Positions 43,267-52,034 of a stretch of DNA of 64,000 nt are shown piece by piece. A program made the translations under genes and the position numbers. Every line of letters begins with the position of its first letter. Position 1 is the first letter of the stretch. Source of the DNA: Streptomyces longispororuber (lineage in GTDB: Bacteria; Actinomycetota; Actinomycetes; Streptomycetales; Streptomycetaceae); assembly GCF_024448165.1 (NCBI RefSeq), contig NZ_JAMOLN010000027.1, positions 1 through 64,000 of the forward strand. The letters run 5' to 3'. Below the pieces are notes generated by a model that was not told where the DNA came from, searched no databases, and worked only from the letters and a program-made list of their open reading frames with translations.

Positions 43267-45423
43267 TCACAGAACGCGGAGTGTGGCGCACGCCCGCGCC
43301 GTCGAGCTCGTCCCCGCGTAGACGTCGACGCGGCCGGGCTCCACGACGTACGTCCCCGTCGTGTCGTTCGTCCAGAAGCCGAGGTCCTCGCCGCCGAGCC
43401 GGAAACGGACCGTCGTGCTCGCGCCCGGCTCCAGCGCCACCCGCTCGAAGCCGCGCAGTCGGCGCACCGGCTGGGCGATGCTCGCCGCGACGTCGTGGAT
43501 GTAGAGCTGGACGACCTCGTCGCCGGCGCGGTCACCGGTGTTGGTGACCGTCACGGTGACCTCGACCGTCTCGCCCGCGGTGAGCTCGTCGCGAGTGATC
43601 TCGCAGCGCCGCAGCTCGGGGGCGCCGGTGGTGAACGTCGTGTAGCTCAGGCCGTGCCCGAACGGGAGTTGCGGGGTCTCGTCCAGGTCCAGGTACTTCG
43701 AGACGAACTTCGGGTCGGCGCCGGGGACACGGGCGGGGCGGCCGGTGTTCTCGTGGTTGTAGTAGACGGGGATCTGGCCCACCGCGCGCGGGAACGACAC
43801 GGGCAGCTTGCCGCCGGGGTTGACCGTGCCGAACAGCACGTCCGCCACGGCGTGCCCCGCCTCGATGCCCGGGTGCCAGGCCTCCAGGACCGCGGGCGCG
43901 GCATCCAGCCAGCCGCCGATCGTGAGGGGCCTGCCGTTCAGGAGCACTACGGCGTACGGCTTCCCGGTCGCGGCGACGGCGGCGATCAACTCCTCCTGAC
44001 CGGAGGGGAGATCGATGTCGCTGCGCACGGCCGCCTCACCGCTGAGCGCGGGAGTTTCGCCGACCACGACGACCGTGACCTCGGCCTCCCGCGCCGCGGC
44101 GACCACGGCCGCGATGTCGTCACCGGCGTGCGTGACGCGGGCGTCGGGCGCCGCCGTGCGCACCGCGTCCACGATGCTGACCGACGGCAACTGGTAGCCA
44201 CCGGGGCCCGCCCAAGTGCCGTGCAGATCCGTGGAGTCCGCGAGCGGGCCGACCACCGCGATCGAGGCGGCGGTGCGCTCCAGGGGGAGGATGCCGGCGT
44301 CGTTCTTGAGCAGCACCATGGACCGGGCGCCCGCCGCTCGTGCCGCCTCGCGTGCGGCCGGAGTCGGGTCGGCAATCTCGGCGCTCTCGTCGGCGTACGG
44401 ATTCTCGAACAGGCCGAGGGCGAACTTGAGGCGCAGGATGCGCGAGACCGCGTCGTCGATCCGGGACTCACTAATCAGCCCTTCGGCCAGGAGCCGCTCG
44501 CCGTGATCGGTCACATGGGTGGAGACCATCTCCATGTCGAGCCCGGCGTTGAAGGCGAGCCGTGCCGCGTCGGCGCCGTCCTCGGCGAAGCCGTGCGCGA
44601 TCAGCTCCTCGACGCCCGTGTAGTCGCTGACGACGAAACCGTCGAACGCCCACTCCTCCTTGAGGATCGCGTTCATCGTGTGCGCGTTGCCGTGCGCGGG
44701 GACACCCGAAACGGTGTTGAACGCGGCCATCATCGTGGCCGCGCCCGCGTCGACGGCCGCCTTGAACGGCGGCAGGTAGTGGTTGCGCAGCCGCTGCTCG
44801 GAGACGTCGACCGTGTTGTAGTCGCGGCCGCCCTCCGCCCCGCCATAGGCGACGAAGTGCTTGGCGCAGGCCGCGATGCGGTCCGGGTCGGCCAACTGGC
44901 CACCGTCGGCCGCACCTTGGTAACCCTCGATCTTGGCCACGGCGAAGGCGGCATTGACGTACGGATCCTCCCCGGAGCCCTCCGCTATGCGGCCCCAGCG
45001 CGGCTCATGGGTGACGTCCATCATCGGCGAGAACGTCCAGCGCACCCCGTTCGAGCGGGTCTCCGCCGCCGACACCTCGGCGTCCCGTCGCGCCACCTCC
45101 GGGTCGAAGGAGGCCGCCTGCGCCAGCGGGATCGGGAACGTGGTCCAGAAGCCGTGGATGACGTCCAGGCCGAACAGCAGCGGGATGCCGAGCCGCGACT
45201 CCTCGACGGCCATCCGCTGAAGAGCGTTGGTGTGCGCCGCGCCGTGGATGTTGAGCACGGAACCGAGCACTCCGGCGCGCGCGGCCGCCTCGATGTGCGC
45301 GGTCTGGCCTCCGCCGGGACCTGTGTCGCCGGTCCAGGTCAGCTGTTGCAGCTGCCCCAGTTTCTCGGCGGTCGTCATCCGGTCGAGAAGCCCCTTGACC
45401 TGGTCCTCATACCCTCGAAGCAT
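43267..45423 (-). CDS. Glycoside hydrolase family 3 beta-glycosidase
   Basis: 718 residues, no signal peptide, so probably intracellular. GH3 blocks: GRIAEGSGEDPY, KHFVAYGGAEGGRDYN, and nucleophile Asp267 in FVVSDYTGVEEL. The second alpha/beta sandwich domain follows, then a C-terminal fibronectin-like GH3 domain (FGHGLSYTTF ... RRLRGFERVALEPG). Similar in plan to BglX-type beta-glucosidases/xylosidases. It would split oligosaccharides brought in by the ABC importer. Divergent from the 45532 gene, with a shared LacI-type operator in the promoter region. Confidence 0.93.
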   Translation of the reverse strand: MLRGYEDQVKGLLDRMTTAEKLGQLQQLTWTGDTGPGGGQTAHIEAAARAGVLGSVLNIHGAAHTNALQRMAVEESRLGIPLLFGLDVIHGFWTTFPIPLAQAASFDPEVARRDAEVSAAETRSNGVRWTFSPMMDVTHEPRWGRIAEGSGEDPYVNAAFAVAKIEGYQGAADGGQLADPDRIAACAKHFVAYGGAEGGRDYNTVDVSEQRLRNHYLPPFKAAVDAGAATMMAAFNTVSGVPAHGNAHTMNAILKEEWAFDGFVVSDYTGVEELIAHGFAEDGADAARLAFNAGLDMEMVSTHVTDHGERLLAEGLISESRIDDAVSRILRLKFALGLFENPYADESAEIADPTPAAREAARAAGARSMVLLKNDAGILPLERTAASIAVVGPLADSTDLHGTWAGPGGYQLPSVSIVDAVRTAAPDARVTHAGDDIAAVVAAAREAEVTVVVVGETPALSGEAAVRSDIDLPSGQEELIAAVAATGKPYAVVLLNGRPLTIGGWLDAAPAVLEAWHPGIEAGHAVADVLFGTVNPGGKLPVSFPRAVGQIPVYYNHENTGRPARVPGADPKFVSKYLDLDETPQLPFGHGLSYTTFTTGAPELRRCEITRDELTAGETVEVTVTVTNTGDRAGDEVVQLYIHDVAASIAQPVRRLRGFERVALEPGASTTVRFRLGGEDLGFWTNDTTGTYVVEPGRVDVYAGTSSTARACATLRVL

Positions 45424-45484
45424 GCGAGCCCCTCACCGCTCTATTGCCGCATTGCCCATGCGAAGTTAACGTGTGCGCCAGTCA

Positions 45485-45498
45485 TGTAAGCGCATTCA
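45485..45498. promoter_or_regulatory. LacI-type operator between GH3 and EEP-GH13 operons
   Basis: TGTAAGCGCATTCA, centred 47 bases before the rightward start and 68 bases before the leftward start. One of five related sites in the locus (others at 54212, 57451, 57464 and 58705). Confidence 0.8.
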
Positions 45499-45531
45499 GG
45501 AAATGCGTTCAAGAGGGTGGGGAGGTTTCCC

Positions 45532-46407
45532 GTGAACGGCCGTGGGTTCCCGGAGGACGAGTACGGACTGCGCGTCATGAGCCTCAACTTGCAGGTCCAC
45601 TGGGACAATCCGCCCCACACCTGGCCCGAGCGCAGACCGGCGGTAGGTGAGTTGCTGCGCGGCGCGCGTCCGCATCTCCTCGGAACGCAGGAGGGTCTGC
45701 GGCACCAGGTGCGGGACGTCGAGGCCGCGCTGGGTTCGTCCACAGCCGACTACGACTGGGTCGGCGAGGGCCGGGACGGCGGTGACGACGGCGAGTTCAT
45801 GGCCCTCTTCTACGACCGTCGCCGCCTCGCCGCTCTCGCGCACGGTCACTTCTGGCTCTCCGGCACCCCGGACGTCCCCGGTTCCAACACCTGGGGCGGC
45901 GGCTGCCCCCGCATGGTCACCTGGGCCCGCTTCCGCGACCTGGTCACGGGCACGGAGTTCTGCGCCGCCAACACCCACTTCGACCATGCGAGCGCCGACG
46001 CCCGTGAACGCTCCGCCGAGCTGCTCGCCGAGCGGCTGAACGCGCTCGTTCCGGACGTCCCGCGCATCGTCACCGGCGACTTCAACTCCCCGGCGGGTCC
46101 TGGCAGTTCGCCGTACACCCGGCTCCTCGCCGCCGCCGATCTCGTGGACGCCTGGGACACGGCCGAGGAACGCGGCCCTGACCTGGGCACCTTCCACGAC
46201 TACCGGCCCCCGGTCCCGGGCGGCGAGCGGATCGACTGGATCCTCGTCTCGCGCGGCGTCCGGGTCCGCTCGGCGCACGCCTACACCTTCGCCCCCGGCG
46301 GGCGCTTCCCCAGCGACCACCTGCCGATCCACGCTGTGGTGCACACCGCGCCGTCGGAGTCGTCATCCTCACCGTCCCGACCGTCCTCGGAGGACCCCAC
46401 CCCATGA
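45532..46407 (+). CDS. Endonuclease/exonuclease/phosphatase-fold hydrolase
   Basis: 291 residues from the GTG at 45532, chosen because GGGGAGG ends six bases before it. Motifs of the EEP superfamily in order: VMSLNLQ (Asn), LLGTQEG (catalytic Glu), ANTHFDH, VTGDFNSP (Asp/Asn), ERIDWILVS and PSDHLPI (Asp-His). No signal peptide. Proteins of this type in sugar loci are often annotated as metal-dependent hydrolases of unknown substrate; a phosphatase or phosphodiesterase role on the imported glycan is inferred. Its stop overlaps the GH13 start (ATGA). Confidence 0.87.
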   Translation: MNGRGFPEDEYGLRVMSLNLQVHWDNPPHTWPERRPAVGELLRGARPHLLGTQEGLRHQVRDVEAALGSSTADYDWVGEGRDGGDDGEFMALFYDRRRLAALAHGHFWLSGTPDVPGSNTWGGGCPRMVTWARFRDLVTGTEFCAANTHFDHASADARERSAELLAERLNALVPDVPRIVTGDFNSPAGPGSSPYTRLLAAADLVDAWDTAEERGPDLGTFHDYRPPVPGGERIDWILVSRGVRVRSAHAYTFAPGGRFPSDHLPIHAVVHTAPSESSSSPSRPSSEDPTP

Positions 46408-47987
46408 CCTCTCGCCGCCCCGCCACCGAGTGGCTCGCCGACGCCGTCCTCTACCAGATCTATCCGCAGTCCTTCGCCGACTCGAACGGCGACGGCATCG
46501 GTGACTTCGCGGGTGTCGAGGCCAAGCTGGACCACCTGGCCTGGCTCGGCGTGAACACCGTCTGGTTCAACCCTTGCTTCGCCTCACCGTTCCGTGACGC
46601 GGGCTACGACGTCAGCGACTACCTCACCGTCGCCCCGCGCTACGGCACCAACGACGACCTGGCCAAGGTCGTCGACGCCGCCCGGCGCCGCGGCATCCGC
46701 GTCCTGCTCGACCTGGTCGCAGGACACACCTCCGACGAGCACGCCTGGTTCAAGGCGTCGATGAACGACCCCGCCGACCAGCGCTACATCTGGGCCGACA
46801 CCGACGCGGCGCCGCCCGGCTTCGTCGCGTCCCCCGGCACCCGCCCCGGCTTCTACCAGCCCAACTTCTTCGAGTCGCAGCCCGCCCTCAACTTCGGCCA
46901 CGCCCGCATGAAGGCGGACGAGCCCTGGCGCCTGCCCGTCGACGCCGAAGGCCCCCGCGCCAACCGTCAGGCGCTGCGCGACATCATGGACCACTGGCTC
47001 TCCCTCGGCCTGTCCGGCTTCCGCGTCGACATGGCCGCGTCGTTGGTCAAGGACGACCCGGGCCACGAAGAGACCGCGAAGCTGTGGCGGGAGCTGCGCG
47101 GCTGGCTCGACGCCACGCACCCGCACGCGGCGCTGCTGTCCGAATGGGGCGACCCGGCAGTCTCCGTCCCGGCCGGTTTCCACGGCGACTTCTTCCTGCA
47201 GTTCGGCTCCGACAACGACGGCCTGTACCTGCGCTCCCTGTGGAACAACTTCGCCGGCACGGTCAGCGAGCCGTGGGCGCCGCAGGCCCCGTACTTCGAC
47301 GCGGCCGGCGAAGGCTCCCCGCGGACCTTCCTCGACGGCTGGCGCGCGGCCCGCGAAGCCGTCGGCGACGCCGGTTTCCTCGCCCTGCCCACCGCCAACC
47401 ACGACTTCTCCCGCCTGGCCTGCGGCCCGCGCACCGCGGAGCAGCTCCCCGCCGCCTTCGCGTTCCAGCTCACCTGGCCGACGCTGCCCGCGATCTACTA
47501 CGGCGACGAGATCGGCATGCGCTACGTCCCCGGCCTGCCCGACCACGAGGGCAGCCGCCTGGGCCCCCGCTACAACCGGGCCGGCTCCCGCACCCCCATG
47601 CAGTGGGACGACACCCCGAACGCGGGCTTCTCCACCGCCCCGGCCGACCGGCTCTACCTGCCCGTAGACCCCGACCAGGACCGGCCCGCGGTCGCCGCCC
47701 AGCAGGCCGACCCCGACTCCCTCCTGCACCTGGTCCGCCGCCTGATCGCCCTGCGCCGCGCCTCCCCGGACCTCGGCCCCGCGGGCAGCACCGAGGTCCT
47801 GCACGACGGCTACCCGCTCGTCTACGTCCGCGGTGGCCGCCACCTCGTGGTCGTCAACCCGCGCAGTGAGTACGCGGATGTCGCCGCCCCGCAGGAAAGC
47901 GCCACCCCGGTCGTGGCGTCCGGGGTCACGGTAGGCCGGGGCCGGATCAACGCTGAGGGCTTCGGCTACGGCATCTTCGAGCTGTAG
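46404..47987 (+). CDS. Alpha-amylase family (GH13) glycosidase
   Basis: 527 residues, cytoplasmic. Region I is read as VLLDLVAGHTSDEH (His replaced at its usual position by the GHTSDEH loop). Catalytic Asp209 (GFRVDMAA), acid/base Glu247 (LLSEWGD) and Asp334 (ANHDFSR) form the GH13 triad. N-terminus AVLYQIYPQSFADSNGDGIGD is typical of oligo-1,6-glucosidase/trehalulose-type subfamilies. It probably hydrolyses an imported alpha-glucoside. Coupled to the preceding gene and followed by a shared terminator. Confidence 0.92.
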   Translation: MTSRRPATEWLADAVLYQIYPQSFADSNGDGIGDFAGVEAKLDHLAWLGVNTVWFNPCFASPFRDAGYDVSDYLTVAPRYGTNDDLAKVVDAARRRGIRVLLDLVAGHTSDEHAWFKASMNDPADQRYIWADTDAAPPGFVASPGTRPGFYQPNFFESQPALNFGHARMKADEPWRLPVDAEGPRANRQALRDIMDHWLSLGLSGFRVDMAASLVKDDPGHEETAKLWRELRGWLDATHPHAALLSEWGDPAVSVPAGFHGDFFLQFGSDNDGLYLRSLWNNFAGTVSEPWAPQAPYFDAAGEGSPRTFLDGWRAAREAVGDAGFLALPTANHDFSRLACGPRTAEQLPAAFAFQLTWPTLPAIYYGDEIGMRYVPGLPDHEGSRLGPRYNRAGSRTPMQWDDTPNAGFSTAPADRLYLPVDPDQDRPAVAAQQADPDSLLHLVRRLIALRRASPDLGPAGSTEVLHDGYPLVYVRGGRHLVVVNPRSEYADVAAPQESATPVVASGVTVGRGRINAEGFGYGIFEL

Positions 47988-48020
47988 ATACCCCAGAGCC
48001 TGGAAACCCAGGAACGCACA

Positions 48021-48054
48021 AGGGGCCGCACCGCCCGTCGGCAGTGCGGCCCCT
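48021..48054. terminator. Convergent-gene stem-loop terminator
   Basis: AGGGGCCGCAC (48021-48031) pairs perfectly with GTGCGGCCCCT (48044-48054), loop of 12. It sits between the stops of GH13 (+) and GH35 (-) and should serve both. Confidence 0.8.
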
Positions 48055-48066
48055 CCTACGCGGCCG

Positions 48067-50595
48067 TCACCCCTTGCTGACCGTGAACTCCCCGCGGCGC
48101 ACGCGCAGGACGGTGCGCCCGCCCTCGTACGAGGACTTGGCGCCCTCGCAGCGCGCCCGGCCGTCGACGGCCACGACGGCCTCGTCACCGAGTGCGCGGA
48201 AGGTGACCTTGCCGTCGGAGATGCCGGTGATCTCCGCGGTCGCGTACGCGATGCGCAGCCCGCCCGCGGTCAGGCCCAGCGGCAGCATCGCCGCGCTCGC
48301 CCCCGCCAGATGCAGCCGCTCGCCGCCGAACAGGGCCTTGCCCTTCTCGGTGACTGTGCAGGACTCGTCGTACCCGGAGGTGACGTTGAAGGCGTGCAGC
48401 AGCCGGCCGCCGTCCGCGTCCTTGGTGGTGAGCATGAAGACGCCCGCGGCAGTGGCGCTGTGGCCGATCGCGGGCGCCGCGCCCAGGACCTTGAAGGCAC
48501 TGAGCCAGAAGTCGAGGTCACAGCGGTACTCCGAGGTGATCACGACGGCCCGGCCCTTGCCCACGGGGATGTCGAAGCCGCAGCCGTCCCCGCTGGACAC
48601 CTCGCGCAGCACGGTCTCGCCCCTGCTCGCCGAGCACAATTGGGCCCTGGACACCCGGATTTCGGCCCGCGGCGCCGCCCAGCCGTGCGCGGTCACGGAC
48701 AGCCAGAACTGGTTCGCGTCCGTGAGGGTCTTGCCCGGCATCAGGCCCAGCGCGTCGCGCAGCACCGTGCAGGACGCGCCCGTCATGTCCTTGCCCGGCA
48801 CCTGGCCCGACAGCAGCAGCCGTCCGCCGGCCTTGAGGTAGCGCACGAGCCGTTCCTGGACCGGGCGCGCCAGATACTGCCCGGTGGCCAGTGCGAGGAC
48901 CGGCTGCTTCACCGGATCGAGGTCGCCGGCTTGCAGGTTGACGCTCCGGTACCGGAAGCCGCCGAGCAGCATCGCGCGCGTCAGGGCGCCGCGCGGGCCG
49001 AAGCCACGGGTGCCCGTCACATCGTCGACCACGGCCTGCACGGCGTCGCTCTGCGGCGGCCGGTACTCGGTGAGGTAGTGGTCGGGCACGAAACCGAGCA
49101 CCACGTCGTCGTACTCCGCCTTCATCGGCGCAAGCGCCGAGGCGAGGCCGCGGACGGCGTGGGCCGTCTCCTTGGTGGGGGCGAAGCTGACACCGGGCCT
49201 GCCCTCGGGGTCGATCGGCGCGGCGAAGCCATGGCGTTCGCCGGTGATGCCGATGCGGTCGTTGCCGTCGCGGACCGGCTTGTCGAGCTTCGGGTTGAAG
49301 CCGCCCGCGAACAGGTAGTAGTTGATCATTTTCGCGCCCTGCGCGACGCAGAGCCGCGTCTTGAGCCCGACCGCCCCGCGCCCTGTCTCGTTGCTCAGGT
49401 CGTCGCCGTAGTCGGCGTGGCCCGCGTCGAACTCCAGGGCCGTCAACGGCTGGTCGGCGTCGTGGACCGCGTCCATGAACGCGTTGACCAGATAGAGGTC
49501 GGTCACGTTGGCGAGGGTGAGATCGCCGAGGTAGAAGTCGGCGCCGGAGATCATCCCGGGCCTGCCCGCGTAGGACTCCATCAGCTGGCTGATGCCGATC
49601 GGGAAGCTGTCCGCCTTGCCGCCTCCCGTCCCGTGGATGTTGATCAGGAACGGGACGCCGTGCAGCCCGCCCTTCTCCGCGTACGAGCGGAGCCTCGCCG
49701 CGTAGTCGGCGATCACGCCCCGCATGTACGTCCCCAGGTCGTGCATGAGGGCGGGCGCGTAACTGTCCTTCGGCGAGCGGATCGCGGCGTCGCGCTCGCC
49801 CGCGCTGCCGCCCGCGAAGGGATAGCGCCCGGCCAGGTCCTTCTCGTACGTCGTGTCCAGCCAGGAGTTGAAGTCCCGTAGGCAACGGTCGGTCAGAATG
49901 GGCCCGTTGCTGACCCACGGGAGCATGCCGATCTCGTTGTCGAGCTGGCAGGCGATCACTCCGGGCCGGCCCTTGCGGTGCAAGCGCTCGGCGATGACCG
50001 GGATCACCGCGTCGTACCAGCGCTCGACCTCCTTGAGGAAGGCGGGCGCCAGGTAGTCGACGGCGGCCGTGGTGGCCTTGTCCCCGTTCCAGCCCGTCGG
50101 CACGATCTCCGGGTGGTCGGTGCGCACCCGCTGTGGAACGCCCTCGCCCTTGAGTTCGGCCATGGTGAACGGGCCCGGCCGAGCGATGACATGGAAGCCG
50201 TTCTCCAGGCACAGGTCCAGGAACGCTCCCAGGTCGCGCTCGGGCCTGGTCCGGCCGGTGACGTCGATCGAGCCGTCGGCCGTCTCGTGCCACATCCACG
50301 GGATGTACGTGGCGATGGTGTTGAGCCCGGCCTCCTTTGCCCGGTCGAGCCGCGACTGCCAGTCGGCGCGCTTGAGCCGGAAGTAGTGGATCTCACCGGC
50401 GAGGACGACCGCCGGTTCGCCGTCGATGAGAATCTGCTTGTCGCGGTAGGCGACGGAGACCGCGGACCGGTCCTTCGACGTCTCGGCCGCCGCCGCGGTG
50501 GTGAACGACCCGGAGGCCGCGGCCAGGGCAACTCCCGCTCCCAACACGGTTCTGCGCCGCGGGAAGATACCGGTGGTCGGGTCGTCCAGCGTCAT
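48067..50595 (-). CDS. Tat-exported beta-galactosidase, GH35 family
   Basis: 842 residues. A twin-arginine signal (RRRTVLGAGVALAAASGS) indicates folded export. GH35 core: GEIHYFRLKRADWQSRLDRAKEAGL-type opening, acid/base Glu221 in QLDNEIGM and nucleophile Glu388 in ALEFDAGH. C-terminal half is beta-rich. It removes terminal beta-galactosyl residues outside the cell. Last gene of the FN3, PF10091 enzyme, sulfatase, GH35 operon; its start overlaps the sulfatase stop (ATGA). Confidence 0.92.
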   Translation of the reverse strand: MTLDDPTTGIFPRRRTVLGAGVALAAASGSFTTAAAAETSKDRSAVSVAYRDKQILIDGEPAVVLAGEIHYFRLKRADWQSRLDRAKEAGLNTIATYIPWMWHETADGSIDVTGRTRPERDLGAFLDLCLENGFHVIARPGPFTMAELKGEGVPQRVRTDHPEIVPTGWNGDKATTAAVDYLAPAFLKEVERWYDAVIPVIAERLHRKGRPGVIACQLDNEIGMLPWVSNGPILTDRCLRDFNSWLDTTYEKDLAGRYPFAGGSAGERDAAIRSPKDSYAPALMHDLGTYMRGVIADYAARLRSYAEKGGLHGVPFLINIHGTGGGKADSFPIGISQLMESYAGRPGMISGADFYLGDLTLANVTDLYLVNAFMDAVHDADQPLTALEFDAGHADYGDDLSNETGRGAVGLKTRLCVAQGAKMINYYLFAGGFNPKLDKPVRDGNDRIGITGERHGFAAPIDPEGRPGVSFAPTKETAHAVRGLASALAPMKAEYDDVVLGFVPDHYLTEYRPPQSDAVQAVVDDVTGTRGFGPRGALTRAMLLGGFRYRSVNLQAGDLDPVKQPVLALATGQYLARPVQERLVRYLKAGGRLLLSGQVPGKDMTGASCTVLRDALGLMPGKTLTDANQFWLSVTAHGWAAPRAEIRVSRAQLCSASRGETVLREVSSGDGCGFDIPVGKGRAVVITSEYRCDLDFWLSAFKVLGAAPAIGHSATAAGVFMLTTKDADGGRLLHAFNVTSGYDESCTVTEKGKALFGGERLHLAGASAAMLPLGLTAGGLRIAYATAEITGISDGKVTFRALGDEAVVAVDGRARCEGAKSSYEGGRTVLRVRRGEFTVSKG

Positions 50596-52034
50596 CGTGG
50601 CTCCTTGGTGCTCAGGTGTTCAGGCGTGTCCAGGTAGTGCAGTTGCAGCGCAGTGAGGCGCGCGGTGAGGTCCTCGGCGACCTGCGCGTACGCGGGGTCG
50701 TCGTACCGGTTGTGCAGCTCGTACGGATCCCGCTCCAGGTCGAACAGTTCCCACTGCGGCGGGCGCGTCTCGGGCGACGCCCCGACCTGCCCCGAACCGT
50801 GGCCCGGGTAGTGGATCAGCTTGTGCGTGCGGGTGCGGATCCCGTAGTTGGCCTGGACGCCGTGGCAGACGTCGAGGTGCTCGAAGTAGCGGTAGTAGAC
50901 CGCGTCGCGCCAGTCGTCCTGCCGTTCGCCCCGCAGCAGCGGCAACAGACTCCTGCCCTGCATCCGCTCGTGCGCGGGCACGCCGGCGAGGTCCAGGAGG
51001 GTCTGCGCGTAGTCGACGTTGGCCACCAGCTCGTCGCACGACGACCCCGGCTCCACCACGCCCGGCCAGCGCACGACCAACGGGATGCGCAGCGACGGCT
51101 CGTACATGAACCGCTTGTCGAACCAGCCGTGTTCGCCGAGATAGAAGCCGTGGTCGGAGGTGTACGCGACCGCGGTGTCAGCGGCGAGACCGCTGACGTC
51201 GAGGTAGTGCAGGACCCGTCCTACGTTCTCGTCGAGGCCCGCGATCACCCGCAGGTACTCCTTGATGTAGCGCTGGTAGCGCCACTCCCTCTCCTCGCGC
51301 TCCGAAAGCCCGTCGGGCACAGGCGACTTGAGGTCCTGCGCCTCCAGATCGGACATCCGCATCCGCGCGTCGGCCGCCGCGGCCGCCCGGTTCGCGTAGT
51401 CGTCGTGCAGCGTGGCGGGGACCGGGATGTGGTCCTGCTCGTACAGATGACGGTGGCGCTCGGCCGGCTCGAAGGCGCGGTGCGGTGCCTTGTGCTGGAT
51501 CAGGAGCGCGAACGGGCGGTCGGGATCCCGCCCGTCCAGCCAGTTCAGGGCCAGGTCGGTGATGATGTCGGTGACGTAGCCGGTGTACTTGGTCTCACCG
51601 TCGACGGTCAGGAAGCTCGGGTCGTGGTACTGCCCGTGCTCCGGCAGGACCTCCCAGTGGTCGAAGCCGCACGGGTCGCTGACTCCGCCGTGTCCCAGAT
51701 GCCATTTGCCGATGATCGCCGTTTGATACCCGGCCGCTTGCAGCATCTCGGGGAACGACGGCTGACGCGCGTCGAACTTCTGCCCGGGCTGTTCCAGCGT
51801 CGTCATGCCGTTCACGTGGCTGTACGTGCCCGTGAGTAGGGTGGCCCGGGCCGGCGAGCAGATCGCGTTCGTGCAGAAGGCGTTGTGGAACCGCATGCCC
51901 TCGGCTGCGAGCCGGTCCACCGCCGGAGTCCGGTTGATGACGCTTCCGTACGCGCCGATGGCGGGGACGGCATGGTCGTCGGTCATCATCACGACGATGT
52001 TGGGGCGCCGCCCGGTGCTTCTCCCCGCGCTCAT
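50592..52034 (-). CDS. Type I sulfatase (formylglycine-dependent)
   Basis: 480 residues. Metal-binding MMTDDHA (Asp18/Asp19) near the N-terminus and the maturation motif CSPAR with Cys59 (CSPARATLLTG), which must be converted to formylglycine. Further active-site blocks GKWHLG, HKAPHRAF and TSDHGFYLGEHGWFDKRF. It removes sulfate esters, here presumably from the glycan attacked by the coupled GH35 and PF10091 enzymes. No signal peptide is evident, which is odd beside exported partners. No maturase (FGE) gene is in the window. Overlaps both neighbours by ATGA. Confidence 0.93.
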   Translation of the reverse strand: MSAGRSTGRRPNIVVMMTDDHAVPAIGAYGSVINRTPAVDRLAAEGMRFHNAFCTNAICSPARATLLTGTYSHVNGMTTLEQPGQKFDARQPSFPEMLQAAGYQTAIIGKWHLGHGGVSDPCGFDHWEVLPEHGQYHDPSFLTVDGETKYTGYVTDIITDLALNWLDGRDPDRPFALLIQHKAPHRAFEPAERHRHLYEQDHIPVPATLHDDYANRAAAAADARMRMSDLEAQDLKSPVPDGLSEREEREWRYQRYIKEYLRVIAGLDENVGRVLHYLDVSGLAADTAVAYTSDHGFYLGEHGWFDKRFMYEPSLRIPLVVRWPGVVEPGSSCDELVANVDYAQTLLDLAGVPAHERMQGRSLLPLLRGERQDDWRDAVYYRYFEHLDVCHGVQANYGIRTRTHKLIHYPGHGSGQVGASPETRPPQWELFDLERDPYELHNRYDDPAYAQVAEDLTARLTALQLHYLDTPEHLSTKEPR

